Of a stretch of DNA of 64,000 bases, positions 42,753-52,034 are shown piece after piece. This DNA comes from Kaistella faecalis (GTDB lineage Bacteria > Bacteroidota > Bacteroidia > Flavobacteriales > Weeksellaceae). Made by a program: the position numbers and the translations under genes. The notes below the pieces were generated by a model, which saw only the letters and a list, made by a program, of their open reading frames with translations, searched no databases and had not been told where the DNA came from. Numbering within the stretch: position 1 is the first letter of the stretch; every line of letters starts with the position of its first letter. The stretch lies in the NCBI RefSeq assembly GCF_019195395.1, contig NZ_CP078067.1:1317783-1381782 (forward strand), in the 5' to 3' direction.

Positions 42753-42974
42753 ATGTATTGGACATTAGAACTGGCTTCATATTTAAGCGACGCACCTTGG
42801 CCGATGACCAAGTCTGAACTTATTGACTACGCAATTAGAACCGGCGCACCAATGGAGGTGGTAGAGAATCTTCAGGCCATCGAAGATGAAGGAGAGGTTT
42901 ATGACGCTATTGACGAGATTTGGAGCGATTATCCTACAGATGATGACTATCTCTGGAACGAAGACGAATATTAA
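42753..42974 (+). CDS. DUF2795 family protein
   Basis: A 73-aa very acidic protein. Core YWTLELASYLSDAPWPMTKSELIDYAIRTGAPMEVVENLQAI matches DUF2795, a small helical domain of unknown function. The end is Asp/Glu/Tyr-rich (YPTDDDYLWNEDEY). It has its own promoter and terminator directly before secA, so it is probably a short independent transcript. Confidence 0.85.
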   Translation: MYWTLELASYLSDAPWPMTKSELIDYAIRTGAPMEVVENLQAIEDEGEVYDAIDEIWSDYPTDDDYLWNEDEY

Positions 42975-42983
42975 AAAACGCAG

Positions 42984-43001
42984 CCGGCTGTCTGCAGCCG
43001 G
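42984..43001 (+). terminator. Terminator between DUF2795 gene and secA
   Basis: A 7-bp GC-rich stem CCGGCTG (42984-42990) with CAGCCGG (42995-43001), followed by TTTTTATATTTT on the plus strand. Confidence 0.85.
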
Positions 43002-43081
43002 TTTTTATATTTTAGAAAAATTCTAAAAATTAAAATCTTAAAATGGCTGAATGCCCGCGCATGCAGCCGAAAGCAAATACT

Positions 43082-46000
43082 ATGGGTTTTATAGACAAAG
43101 TTCTTAAAGGTTTTCTTGGTGATAAAAATACGACCGACCTGAAAGAAGTAAAAAAAGTGGTTGGTAAAATAAAGGCAGTAGAGCCAAAAATTCAGGAACT
43201 TACTGATGACGGTTTGCGAGAAAAAACTGCAGAATTCAAAGAAAAAATAAAAACTGCCACAGCCAATATTACTTCCCAGATAGAAGAAGTTAAGGAGCAG
43301 ATTAAAAACGCTACCAATGTTGATGAGAAAGAAGAACTCTTCACAAAGGTAGAGCAGCTTAAAAAAGATTCTTACCAGGTTGAAGAAAAAGTTCTGAGTG
43401 AAATCCTTCCGGAAGCATTTGCTTTAATTAAAGAAACCTCGCGCAGACTTGCCCAAAACGGCGAAATCCGCGTCACAGCAACCGATCTCGACCGTGAACT
43501 TGCCGCAACTAAGGACTTCGTTGAAGTACAGGGCGACATTGCTATTTGGAAGAATAAATGGGATGCTGCCGGAACTCCTGTAGTTTGGGATATGGTACAT
43601 TACGATGTACAGTTCATTGGTGGAGTTGTGCTTCACAGCGGTAAGATTGCCGAAATGGCAACCGGTGAAGGTAAAACATTAGTAGGAACCTTACCGATTT
43701 ACTTAAATGCGCTGCCAGGAAGAGGTGTTCACGTAGTTACCGTGAATGATTACCTTGCAAAACGTGACTCCGCATGGATGGGACCTCTTTATCAGTTTCA
43801 TGGCTTAACTATCGATTGTATCGATCTTCATCAGCCCAATTCTGATTCGAGAAGAAAGGCTTATCAATCGAGCATTACTTACGGTACCAATAACGAATTC
43901 GGTTTCGATTATCTTAGAGATAATATGGTTACTTCGCCTACAGAACTTGTACAGGGCGAACTAAATTTCGCGATTGTTGATGAGGTAGATTCTGTTTTGG
44001 TAGACGATGCCAGAACTCCGCTGATTATTTCCGGACCGGTTCCACAGGGAGACCGTCAGGAATTTGATGTACTGAAACCTTCTGTTGACAGAATCGTTGA
44101 AATTCAGAAAAAAACCGTTTCCGCAATCTTTAACGAAGCGAAAAAACTTATCGCCAACGGTAATACAAAAGACGGCGGTTTCAAATTACTTCAGGCTTAC
44201 AGAGGCTTACCTAAATCAAGACCATTAATTAAATTCCTTTCCGAAAGCGGAAATAAAGCCCTTCTTCAAAAGACGGAAGGACAGTATATGGCCGATAACA
44301 ACAGAGATATGCCAAAGGTTGATAAAGACCTTTACTTCGTTATCGACGAAAAAAACAACCAGATCGATCTTACCGATAAAGGGGTAGAATATATGTCCGC
44401 CGGAAACGAAGACAAAGATTTCTTCGTTTTAAATGATATCGGAACTGAAATCGCAGAACTTGAATCAAAAAACCTGACCAAAGAAGAAGAATTCGAAGCG
44501 AAGGAAAAACTTTTCAGCGAGTTTGCTGTAAAATCTGAAAGAGTACATACGTTAAGTCAGTTACTAAAGGCTTACACTTTATTCGAAAAAGACGATGAGT
44601 ATGTTGTTATCGACGGCGAAGTAAAAATCGTAGATGAGCAAACCGGACGTATTATGGAAGGAAGACGTTATTCCGACGGACTTCACCAGGCGATCGAAGC
44701 TAAGGAAAATGTAAAAATTGAGGCTGCAACCCAAACTTTTGCAACCATTACGCTTCAGAATTATTTCCGTATGTACAATAAACTTGCGGGGATGACCGGA
44801 ACAGCGGAAACTGAAGCGAGCGAACTTTGGCAGATTTATAAACTGGATGTAGTGGTAATTCCTACCAACAGACCGATCCAGAGAGATGACAGACAGGATT
44901 TGGTTTTCAAAACCAACCGCGAAAAATATAACGCAGTAATCGAAGAAATTGAAAGATTAACCGCCGCCGGAAGACCGGTATTGGTTGGGACAACTTCGGT
45001 TGAGATTTCTCAATTATTATCAAGAGCGCTGCAGTTAAGAAAAATTCAGCACAACGTACTTAACGCGAAACTCCACGCCCGGGAAGCGGAAATTGTAGCA
45101 TCAGCTGGTGGACCTGGCGTTGTAACAATAGCAACCAACATGGCGGGTAGAGGAACCGACATTAAACTTCAGGGCGAAGTAAAACAGAACGGAGGTTTGG
45201 CAATTATCGGTACTGAAAGACACGATTCACGTCGAGTTGACCGCCAGTTAAGAGGTAGAGCCGGACGTCAGGGAGATCCGGGAAGTTCTCAGTTTTATGT
45301 TTCTCTGGAAGACAATCTGATGCGCCTTTTCGGTTCTGAAAGAATCGCCAAGATGATGGACAGAATGGGTCATAAAGAAGGTGAGGTAATTCAGCACGGA
45401 ATGATTTCAAAATCCATCGAAAGAGCCCAGAAAAAAGTAGAGGAAAACAACTTCGGAATAAGAAAAAGACTTTTGGAGTACGATGACGTAATGAACAAAC
45501 AGCGTGATGTAATCTACAAAAGAAGAAAGAATGCACTCTTCGGAGATCACTTGAAATATGACATTTCAAACATGATTTTCGATGTTTCGCAGGTGATCGT
45601 GAGCAAAACCAAGCTTGAAAACGATTATAAAGAATTCGAGTACGAAATCATCAAGCATTTCACCATGGAAGCTCCGGTTTCCGAGAACGAATTCAAAACC
45701 AAACAGGTTGCAGAACTTACCAATATTCTTTTCAAGGCGGCTACAGAAGATTACAGAATGAAGCTGGAACTTCTTAAAGAAAAATCATTCCCAATCATTG
45801 AGAATGTATACCAGAATCAGGGCTCTATGTTCAAGATGATTCAGGTTCCGTTTACCGATGGAGTAAAAACAATGACCATCGTTACCGACTTAAAAGAAGC
45901 ATACGAAACAAAATGTGATTCTTTGATCAATGATTTCGAGAAAAACATTTCACTCGCAATTATTGATGAAAACTGGAAACTTCACCTCAGAGAAATGGAT

Positions 46001-46153
46001 GATTTAAGACGTTCCTCACAAGGTGCTGTTTACGAACAGAAAGATCCATTGGTAATTTATAAGCAGGAATCTTTCTATCTTTTCAGCGAAATGGTAGAAA
46101 AAGTGAACAAAGAAATTGTATCGTTTTTGTACAAAGGCGAGATCCCGGCATAA
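43082..46153 (+). CDS. secA: Preprotein translocase ATPase SecA
   Basis: The motor of Sec-dependent export. The ATG at 43082 ([16 protein letters not shown]) fits the family start better than 43043, which adds an atypical Cys-containing leader. This gives 1023 aa, in the long range seen in Bacteroidetes. Motifs: [15 protein letters not shown] (Walker A), [38 protein letters not shown] (DEVD box), [28 protein letters not shown] and [16 protein letters not shown]. The C-terminal Cys-rich SecB-binding zinc motif of E. coli is absent; the protein ends FLYKGEIPA. Confidence 0.97.
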   Translation: MGFIDKVLKGFLGDKNTTDLKEVKKVVGKIKAVEPKIQELTDDGLREKTAEFKEKIKTATANITSQIEEVKEQIKNATNVDEKEELFTKVEQLKKDSYQVEEKVLSEILPEAFALIKETSRRLAQNGEIRVTATDLDRELAATKDFVEVQGDIAIWKNKWDAAGTPVVWDMVHYDVQFIGGVVLHSGKIAEMATGEGKTLVGTLPIYLNALPGRGVHVVTVNDYLAKRDSAWMGPLYQFHGLTIDCIDLHQPNSDSRRKAYQSSITYGTNNEFGFDYLRDNMVTSPTELVQGELNFAIVDEVDSVLVDDARTPLIISGPVPQGDRQEFDVLKPSVDRIVEIQKKTVSAIFNEAKKLIANGNTKDGGFKLLQAYRGLPKSRPLIKFLSESGNKALLQKTEGQYMADNNRDMPKVDKDLYFVIDEKNNQIDLTDKGVEYMSAGNEDKDFFVLNDIGTEIAELESKNLTKEEEFEAKEKLFSEFAVKSERVHTLSQLLKAYTLFEKDDEYVVIDGEVKIVDEQTGRIMEGRRYSDGLHQAIEAKENVKIEAATQTFATITLQNYFRMYNKLAGMTGTAETEASELWQIYKLDVVVIPTNRPIQRDDRQDLVFKTNREKYNAVIEEIERLTAAGRPVLVGTTSVEISQLLSRALQLRKIQHNVLNAKLHAREAEIVASAGGPGVVTIATNMAGRGTDIKLQGEVKQNGGLAIIGTERHDSRRVDRQLRGRAGRQGDPGSSQFYVSLEDNLMRLFGSERIAKMMDRMGHKEGEVIQHGMISKSIERAQKKVEENNFGIRKRLLEYDDVMNKQRDVIYKRRKNALFGDHLKYDISNMIFDVSQVIVSKTKLENDYKEFEYEIIKHFTMEAPVSENEFKTKQVAELTNILFKAATEDYRMKLELLKEKSFPIIENVYQNQGSMFKMIQVPFTDGVKTMTIVTDLKEAYETKCDSLINDFEKNISLAIIDENWKLHLREMDDLRRSSQGAVYEQKDPLVIYKQESFYLFSEMVEKVNKEIVSFLYKGEIPA

Positions 46154-46177
46154 CAGTTTATACTGAATAATATCATT

Positions 46178-46203
46178 AAACTTCTCCATTATTGGGGAAG
46201 TTT
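46178..46203 (+). terminator. secA terminator
   Basis: A 10-bp stem AAACTTCTCC (46178-46187) with GGGGAAGTTT (46194-46203), one G-U pair, and a T-run, 24 nt after the stop. Confidence 0.87.
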
Positions 46204-46257
46204 TTTTGTTAACCTAATGTGAATTTGTTGTATTTTTAATGTCTAAATTATTTTTGA

Positions 46258-47226
46258 ATGGCATTAATAGATTTGTCTAAACAGGTTGCATTAGGAATCG
46301 ATATCGGTGGAACAAACACCAAATACGGTTTTGTAAATCACCGTGGCGAAATCCTTGAAAAAGGCAGTATCAGAACCGATGAATACGAAAGAGTAGAAGA
46401 TTTTATCGATGCACTTTACACCACCATTTCACCGCTGATGAAAAAGCACTGTGGCCAGAGACAGATTGATGGCATTGGCGTGGGCGCACCCAATGCAAAT
46501 TACTATACCGGAACCATTGAACAGGCACCTAACCTTCGCTGGAAAGGTATTGTTCCATTTGCAGAATTAATGACGAAAAAGTTCGGTCTTCCATGTACCA
46601 TGACCAATGATGCCAATGCCGCAGCTTTAGGTGAAATGATGTTTGGGGCTGCCAGAGGGATGAAAGATTTTATCATGATTACTCTGGGAACCGGCGTTGG
46701 AAGCGGAATTATCTCCGGTGGAAGCTTAATTTACGGACACGACGGATTTGCGGGAGAGCTTGGCCATACCATTGTAAAACCCGGAGGAAGAAAACACTGG
46801 AGTACGGGTTCTGAAGGTTCTCTGGAAGCTTACGCATCTGCCACAGGAATTTCGATCACCGCTAAAAAAATGCGTGCAGAATTCCCCGATTCTATGCTGA
46901 ACTCTTATCCTGAAGAGGAAATAGATTCTAAGGTGGTTTACGAATGCGCATTAAAAGGCGATCCTACCGCAATTGAAGTGTTTAGATATACCGGACAGAA
47001 ATTAGGTGAAGCGTTGGCGAATTTCGTGATGTTTTCTTCACCCGAAGCCATCCTTCTTTTCGGTGGTGTGATTAAAGCAGGTGATTTCATTTTGAAACCT
47101 ACAAAACTGCACATGGAGCGCAACCTATTACCGATTTTCAGAAACAAAGTCAGACTTGTTTTCAGTGAATTAGACGAGGCAGACGCGGCCATTCTTGGCG
47201 CAAGTGCATTGGTATGGGAAAAGTAA
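46258..47226 (+). CDS. ROK family sugar kinase (glucokinase-like)
   Basis: A 322-aa ROK protein. The ATP motif GIDIGGTNTKYGFV begins near residue 14, TNDANAAALGEMMFGAA carries the catalytic Asp, and GTGVGSGII and DGFAGELGHTIV follow, the latter with the sugar-binding Glu and His. The ROK zinc motif CxCGxxGCxE is replaced by a cysteine-free segment (HWSTGSEGSLEAY). No DNA-binding domain is present, so this is a kinase, not a repressor. Glucokinase is the most likely activity. Monocistronic between two terminators. Confidence 0.9.
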   Translation: MALIDLSKQVALGIDIGGTNTKYGFVNHRGEILEKGSIRTDEYERVEDFIDALYTTISPLMKKHCGQRQIDGIGVGAPNANYYTGTIEQAPNLRWKGIVPFAELMTKKFGLPCTMTNDANAAALGEMMFGAARGMKDFIMITLGTGVGSGIISGGSLIYGHDGFAGELGHTIVKPGGRKHWSTGSEGSLEAYASATGISITAKKMRAEFPDSMLNSYPEEEIDSKVVYECALKGDPTAIEVFRYTGQKLGEALANFVMFSSPEAILLFGGVIKAGDFILKPTKLHMERNLLPIFRNKVRLVFSELDEADAAILGASALVWEK

Positions 47227-47250
47227 AATAGCTTTGTATTAAAATAAATA

Positions 47251-47280
47251 AAAGAACATCTCAATAAGGGGGTGTTCTTT
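47251..47280. terminator. Terminator after the ROK kinase gene
   Basis: A 10-bp stem AAAGAACATC (47251-47260) with GGTGTTCTTT (47271-47280), one G-U pair. T-rich sequence follows on the plus strand, and the minus-strand side is also T-rich, so it may serve both directions, including the repeat-encoded frame at 47281. Confidence 0.78.
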
Positions 47281-47511
47281 TTAATTTTGCTTACCAAACC
47301 AATTTTTGAGGTCCAATCGCTTATGATTGAGGGTGTATGCCGTAAATTTGAGGTTATAGACCTCAAACTTAAGGTTCGGAGCCTTAAAATTGAGGTTCAG
47401 AGGCTCAACTTTGAGGCTTAGAAGCTCATCCTTGAGATATTTAGCCTCAAATGTGAGCCTAATCAATTCACCAGAACTGGCATTTATCCGGCATTCACAA
47501 TTAAATATCAT
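47281..47511 (-). CDS. Possible small heptad-repeat protein encoded by the 21-bp array
   Basis: A 76-aa open frame running through the 21-bp repeat, so each unit encodes seven residues. The heptads read LKDELLS, LKVEPLN, LNFKAPN, LKFEVYN, LKFTAYT, LNHKRLD, with a Leu every seventh position. It has an ATG, a 19-residue lead (MIFNCECRINASSGELIRL) and a terminator directly at its stop. Against it: the repeat is palindromic at the DNA level, the composition is biased, and no ribosome-binding or promoter signal is clear. It may be a by-product of the repeat. Confidence 0.3.
   Translation of the reverse strand: MIFNCECRINASSGELIRLTFEAKYLKDELLSLKVEPLNLNFKAPNLKFEVYNLKFTAYTLNHKRLDLKNWFGKQN
47301..47468. 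repeat. Eight 21-bp tandem units, each with a dyad
   Basis: Units begin at 47301 and every 21 bp after, without drift. The core of each unit is TTGAGG (or TTAAGG) near base 6 and ends in GCCT or GCT; with the next unit's CAA this forms TTGAGG...CCTCAA small hairpins. The clearest units are 47343-47363, 47364-47384, 47385-47405 and 47406-47426. There is no unique spacer between units, so it is not a CRISPR array. It fills the gap between the ROK kinase and msrA. Confidence 0.8.
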
Positions 47512-47552
47512 TATGAATTAAAATTTTTATCATAGAAAAGCGTTATTAAAAA

Positions 47553-48203
47553 ATGAATAAGATTTTAGTATTTTTGATGGGTCTAATGTTGACCTCTTGC
47601 AATGGTCAGGAGACGAAGAAACCTTTAACAAAAAATGTAAAAATGGATAAACAGAATTTAGAATATATCACCTTCGGTGGCGGCTGTTTTTGGTGCGTAG
47701 AAAGTTGTTTCAATATGCTGAAAGGGGTGGATGCAGCAATTTCAGGATACTCTGGCGGACATAAAGTCAACCCAACTTATGAAGAGGTTTGCACAGGAGA
47801 AACCGGTCATGCGGAAGTAGTACAGATTGCCTACGACCCGAAAATTATTTCTTACGAACAGCTGATGGATGTTTTCTTTTTCCTGCACGATCCCACACAA
47901 TTGAACAGACAGGGAAATGATATCGGAACGCAGTACCGTTCAGTAATTTTCTATCAAGACGATGCAGAAAAACATAAAGCAGAATCCGCGTTAAAAGCAT
48001 CAGAAACTTCCGGAAGATGGAACGGAAAATATGTGACAGAACTGGCGAAATTCGAAAAATTCTGGCCAGCAGAACAGTACCATCAGGGGTATTACAACAA
48101 TAATCCAACCCAACCTTACTGCAGTGCGGTAGTAGGACCTAAAATAGCGAAGTTCAAAAAGCATTACGGCGAACTTGGCATGCTGGAACCGGAGACCGAA
48201 TAA
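47553..48203 (+). CDS. msrA: Peptide-methionine (S)-S-oxide reductase, lipoprotein form
   Basis: Reduces methionine-S-sulfoxide in damaged proteins. A 216-aa protein with an N-terminal lipobox MLTSC (Cys16), so it is exported and membrane-anchored. The MsrA domain has the active site GGGCFWCVESCF (GCFWC with catalytic Cys), GYSGGHKVNPTYEEVCTGETGHAEVVQI, FFFLHDPTQLNRQGNDIGTQYRS and the final YHQGYYNNNP...YC with a resolving Cys. No MsrB domain is fused and no msrB is adjacent. Confidence 0.96.
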   Translation: MNKILVFLMGLMLTSCNGQETKKPLTKNVKMDKQNLEYITFGGGCFWCVESCFNMLKGVDAAISGYSGGHKVNPTYEEVCTGETGHAEVVQIAYDPKIISYEQLMDVFFFLHDPTQLNRQGNDIGTQYRSVIFYQDDAEKHKAESALKASETSGRWNGKYVTELAKFEKFWPAEQYHQGYYNNNPTQPYCSAVVGPKIAKFKKHYGELGMLEPETE

Positions 48204-48242
48204 AAGACAGAGAAAATTCTCCGATTTTTTAGTATAAAAAAT

Positions 48243-48268
48243 AAAGCCCGCTGAAATCAGCGGGCTTT
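48243..48268. terminator. Terminator between msrA and the S46 peptidase gene
   Basis: A 12-bp complementary pair, AAAGCCCGCTGA (48243-48254) with TCAGCGGGCTTT (48257-48268). The minus-strand side is T-rich, so it mainly ends the peptidase gene and probably also msrA. Confidence 0.87.
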
Positions 48269-48286
48269 ACATTTACTATGATGTTT

Positions 48287-50425
48287 TTATTTTACTAAAG
48301 TCATTTCACTGATTAGGTGACCTGCTTTACCGTACTTTTCGATGATCCAAAGAACCATTCTTACGTCAACATTGATGGTCTTTTGAAGTTTCTCATCAAA
48401 GATGATGTCACCGCTCAGTGCTTCACTGTTACCGTCGAATGCAAGACCAAGAAGGTTGCCTTGTCCGTCTAAAATCGGTGAACCTGAATTACCACCGGTA
48501 ATATCGTTATTAGAGAGGAAGTTTACCGGCATAAAGCCTTTCTTGTCAGCGTACTGGCCAAAGTCTTTTCTTTTCACCAAATCAAGGAAATCCTGTGGAA
48601 GATCAAATTCTTCGTCGCCTTTTTTGTATTTGGCTACCATTCCGTTAATCTCTGTGTAATAATTGTTTTTCGCTTTGATTCCTGCGTAATTACGGTCGCT
48701 TCTTACAGGTAAGGTAGAAATAGAACCGGTTGTAAGTCTCATCGTAGAGTTCGCATCCGGGTAGAATGCTTTTTCCGGTTGTGATTTTCTTAAACCATCT
48801 AAGAAGATTCTGCTGTTTTTAGCGAATGCTTCGTCAACTTTAGCATACTTTTCTGCACCCAATTTCTGATCTTCAACAAATCCGTTAGCCAGCTTAAGCA
48901 ATGGATCTGCATCAATTTTAAGACGGTCCGGATTTTCAACAAAATTCATTACCGACTCTTTCGTTGCGAAAATTGATGAGTATGCCATCGTTGAAAGATT
49001 TTTAGCATCTGCAGCCAATAGGGTGGGTGAAGAGTCGCCTTTGCTTACTCTCTGTTGGTAAAGATTTACCATGGAATTAAGCATTTCTCCTTCCAGTTTA
49101 ACATTAAATCCGTCATACATTCTGTCGATAGCATCTGTAACCTTAGTTTTCATTGCTGCTCTACCATTGGCATCCTGATCTGCATAAGTTTTCAATAGTG
49201 AACCCAGCTGATATGCTACCGGAATATATTTGGCATTTCTCTGAAGTTGAGAAGAATAGTTTCTCTCAACGTTTCTGTTAGAAAACTGTGCATAATTTGC
49301 TTTAATATCTGTTAAAACGCCTGAATACATTGCTTGGTTTTCTGGAAGAAGTGCCCAGGTCATGTATTTTGCTTCTAACTCTTTTTTGTCAGCGATGGTT
49401 CCATTTTTATTCACAGCATCGATAGTTCCCTGTCTGTTTTTCCAGTAGTTTGCCACAGATGCGTACTGAGAAGCATAATCTAATTTGGTTGCCTGATCAG
49501 CATCCATATGTTTCTTCATTACATCCATTGCTACTTTAGAGGCTTCTACCCAAGCCGGATAGTCTTTATTCACCATTTGTTCGATCCCGAAAGAAGTCAG
49601 GTATCTGTTAGTTCTTCCAGGAAAGCCAACAATCATCGCAAAATCGCCAGGTTTGTATCCTTTAAGCGAAATAGGAAGCGCATGTTTAGGCTTCATCGGA
49701 ACGTTGTTCGGAGAGTATTCTGCCGGGTTTCCGTTAGAATCAGCATACACTCTGAACACAGAAAAATCTGCAGTATGTCTTGGCCACTCCCAGTTATCGG
49801 TATCGCCACCAAATTTACCCAGGGAGTTTGGAGGCGTACCTACCAATCTTACATCTTTAAAATCCTGATATACAAAATAATAGAATTCATTTCCGTTAAA
49901 GAAATCTCTTACTACAACACTGTATTTTCCGTTTTCAGAATTTTCGGCTTGTACTGCTTTATATTCAGCATCGATTACTGCTTTTCTCTCGTCTGCAGAC
50001 ATGCTATTATTTAGTTTAGCGTTGATGCGTTTGGTAACGTCATCCATTCTTACTAAAAACCTAACAGAAAGGCCTTTCGCAGGAAGTTCCTCGCTTTTTT
50101 TCATTGCCCAGAATCCGTTAGTCAGATGATCCTTTTCAGGTGTGGAAAGTGCTGCGATATTTCCATATCCGCAATGGTGATTGGTAAATAACAAACCTTC
50201 TTTAGATACCATCTCTGCGGTACACCCACCACCAAACTGCACAATTGCGTCTTTCAGGCTGGAGTTGTTCACGGAATAAATTTCTTCCGGTGTAAGTTTC
50301 AGACCTTGTTTTTTAAGATCAACTCCATTAAGTCTTTTAATCATCGTCATCAGCCACATCCCTTCATCGGCTCTCAACTGTACAAAGCTCAGCATGAATG
50401 TGAGCAGTAAAAATATTCTTTTCAT
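48287..50425 (-). CDS. S46 family dipeptidyl peptidase (DPP7/DPP11-type)
   Basis: A 712-aa exported serine exopeptidase that removes dipeptides from peptide N-termini, typical of amino-acid-fermenting or proteolytic Bacteroidetes. A signal peptide ends near residue 19 (QLRADEG). The triad lies in TNHHCGYG (His), GGDTDNWEWPRHTADF (Asp) and ITGGNSGSPIL (Ser). Near the C-terminus FDGNSEALSGDI carries Ser where, as I recall, Arg marks Asp/Glu-specific DPP11 and Gly marks DPP7. Its specificity therefore cannot be assigned. Confidence 0.93.
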   Translation of the reverse strand: MKRIFLLLTFMLSFVQLRADEGMWLMTMIKRLNGVDLKKQGLKLTPEEIYSVNNSSLKDAIVQFGGGCTAEMVSKEGLLFTNHHCGYGNIAALSTPEKDHLTNGFWAMKKSEELPAKGLSVRFLVRMDDVTKRINAKLNNSMSADERKAVIDAEYKAVQAENSENGKYSVVVRDFFNGNEFYYFVYQDFKDVRLVGTPPNSLGKFGGDTDNWEWPRHTADFSVFRVYADSNGNPAEYSPNNVPMKPKHALPISLKGYKPGDFAMIVGFPGRTNRYLTSFGIEQMVNKDYPAWVEASKVAMDVMKKHMDADQATKLDYASQYASVANYWKNRQGTIDAVNKNGTIADKKELEAKYMTWALLPENQAMYSGVLTDIKANYAQFSNRNVERNYSSQLQRNAKYIPVAYQLGSLLKTYADQDANGRAAMKTKVTDAIDRMYDGFNVKLEGEMLNSMVNLYQQRVSKGDSSPTLLAADAKNLSTMAYSSIFATKESVMNFVENPDRLKIDADPLLKLANGFVEDQKLGAEKYAKVDEAFAKNSRIFLDGLRKSQPEKAFYPDANSTMRLTTGSISTLPVRSDRNYAGIKAKNNYYTEINGMVAKYKKGDEEFDLPQDFLDLVKRKDFGQYADKKGFMPVNFLSNNDITGGNSGSPILDGQGNLLGLAFDGNSEALSGDIIFDEKLQKTINVDVRMVLWIIEKYGKAGHLISEMTLVK

Positions 50426-50489
50426 TTATAAAATTATTTAATAGGCTAATTTATGAAAATCATTTGAAATACAGCTTTTCTACAAAAAA

Positions 50490-50513
50490 AATGGATGAGT
50501 TGCCTCATCCATT
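50490..50513 (-). terminator. Terminator of the T9SS cargo gene
   Basis: A 10-bp stem AATGGATGAG (50490-50499) with CTCATCCATT (50504-50513). On the minus strand it is followed by a run of eight T. Confidence 0.9.
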
Positions 50514-50534
50514 CCTTATTATATATATCAAAAA

Positions 50535-51899
50535 TTATTTTTTGATAAGCTTCGTGTTTTCTACAGCACCTTCGCCGTAATATACCTGAAGAATGTAAGT
50601 TCCTTTTGGTAAAGAAGAGACATTGATCTGGTTACCCGCTTTGAAAGACTGAACTTTCTTACCTGTCATATCAATTACGGTAATGTTCTCGATTTTCTTG
50701 TTGGAAGAAACATTAACGATATCGGTAGCAGGGTTAGGATAAACTTTCAGGTTAGATTTTACTGTGTTATCAGAAACTCCAAGTGCTAAATTACCGCTGA
50801 ACTTAAAGATTCCCTCACTTCCAGTAGGTCCATCTGAAAAGAAACCTGCCCAACCGGTAGTAGGATTTAAGAATGATACTTTACCTCTCTGTCCGCCGTC
50901 AATTCCTGGAATATTATCAATGATTGTCCAGTTTAAACCGCCATCTGTAGTATAGGAAGAACCAACACCTTGTGGTGCATTCGAACTAATCCCGGTACTT
51001 ACGTAGGTATTTGCTGTTCCAGGCACATAGGCTATATCTCCAAAAAACCAGGTTCCGTTTGGAGTCAAAAGATCCCAGGTCGCGCCTCCATCATCTGAAG
51101 CATATAGTCCTGCCGTAGTAGTAGCAGGTGAGTCTGCTCCGTCAACAGCCAGCAGCAAGCCATTATTAGCATCTTTGAAAGCATAGGAGCCAGATGATCC
51201 GGAAGTTATTACACCTCCAAAATCAAGTACCGGACTATAACTTCCTGTCCAGGTATTTCCTCTGTCTGTAGAACGTAAAATACGGCCAATACTTGTTCCT
51301 ATCCAAATATTGTCTCCTACAACTTCCTTAAGGCCTACATAAGTAAAATCATCCCCATTGTCCGGGGTTGGTGCACCAGCAACTGCAGTCCACGTTGTTC
51401 CTCCGTTAGAAGTTTTGAACATTTCAAATTTTCCGTTAAGCGGATCACCACTCGTCCAGCCGTTATTGGCATCCCAGAAATATACATGGTTGGCAAAGGA
51501 GCCTGAAGTATATCCAACAGTTTGTTGAGTCCAGCTTGTCCCACCATTTGTAGTTTTCCAGATTCTGTTGGCATTGGTACCTGCAGCAAAAGGAGCTGTA
51601 ACCACCCAGGCAGTGTTGCCATCAACCGCTGATAAATCAGAAACTAATGCATTTGATCCAGGCCCTGTAATATTAGAAGCAGTCCAGGTAGTTCCGCCAT
51701 TAGTGGTACGTGAAACAATTTTAGGATAAGTCCCCGCTCCCGATCCATCGTAAGCAAAAATCCAAACAGTGTTGGCGTCAACAATATCGATCTCGTCTAC
51801 CCCGAAATTAGCGGGGAATTTTGTCCCTTGCGGCACCCAAGACTGAGCCTGAGACACCATGGCGGCTAGTACAAAGCCAGTAAGTAAAAGTTTTTTCAT
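50535..51899 (-). CDS. T9SS-secreted beta-propeller protein
   Basis: A 454-aa protein. A signal peptide (MKKLLLTGFVLAAMVSQAQ) is followed by a BNR/sialidase-like propeller with repeated S/T-x-(D/N)-x-G-x-T-W elements: RTTNGGTTWTASN, KTTNGGTSWTQQT, KTSNGGTTWTAVA, RSTDRGNTWTGSY, ASDDGGATWDLLT, TTDGGLNWTII. The last ~75 residues are a type A sorting domain (VYPNPATDIVNVSSNKK...GTYILQVYYGEG...TKLIKK). The protein is therefore expected to cross the outer membrane by the type IX system and stay on the surface or be released. Its target is unknown. Confidence 0.93.
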   Translation of the reverse strand: MKKLLLTGFVLAAMVSQAQSWVPQGTKFPANFGVDEIDIVDANTVWIFAYDGSGAGTYPKIVSRTTNGGTTWTASNITGPGSNALVSDLSAVDGNTAWVVTAPFAAGTNANRIWKTTNGGTSWTQQTVGYTSGSFANHVYFWDANNGWTSGDPLNGKFEMFKTSNGGTTWTAVAGAPTPDNGDDFTYVGLKEVVGDNIWIGTSIGRILRSTDRGNTWTGSYSPVLDFGGVITSGSSGSYAFKDANNGLLLAVDGADSPATTTAGLYASDDGGATWDLLTPNGTWFFGDIAYVPGTANTYVSTGISSNAPQGVGSSYTTDGGLNWTIIDNIPGIDGGQRGKVSFLNPTTGWAGFFSDGPTGSEGIFKFSGNLALGVSDNTVKSNLKVYPNPATDIVNVSSNKKIENITVIDMTGKKVQSFKAGNQINVSSLPKGTYILQVYYGEGAVENTKLIKK

Positions 51900-51925
51900 A
51901 ATCTTTAAAGTTTAATGATTTTCTG

Positions 51926-51957
51926 TAAAAGTATATAAATCCTAAACGATACACAAA
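51926..51957 (-). promoter_or_regulatory. Promoter of the T9SS cargo gene
   Basis: On the minus strand TTTG (51957-51954) is followed 20 nt later by TACTTTTA (51933-51926), one base off the TAnnTTTG consensus, 27 nt before the ATG. Confidence 0.5.
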
Positions 51958-52034
51958 CTATATTGTCGTTTTTTTAGCTTAGAGATGATTTTGGTGTAAA
52001 TTAAAGAATTAGATTGAGTATGAATAAATATGAA

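Noticed and set aside
43043-43081. Extended SecA N-terminus starting at 43043
   Set aside because: The 13 added residues contain Cys and Pro and do not match SecA starts. The ATG at 43082 does.
47301-47468. CRISPR array
   Set aside because: Units are contiguous at 21 bp with no unique spacers, repeats are degenerate, and no cas genes are nearby.
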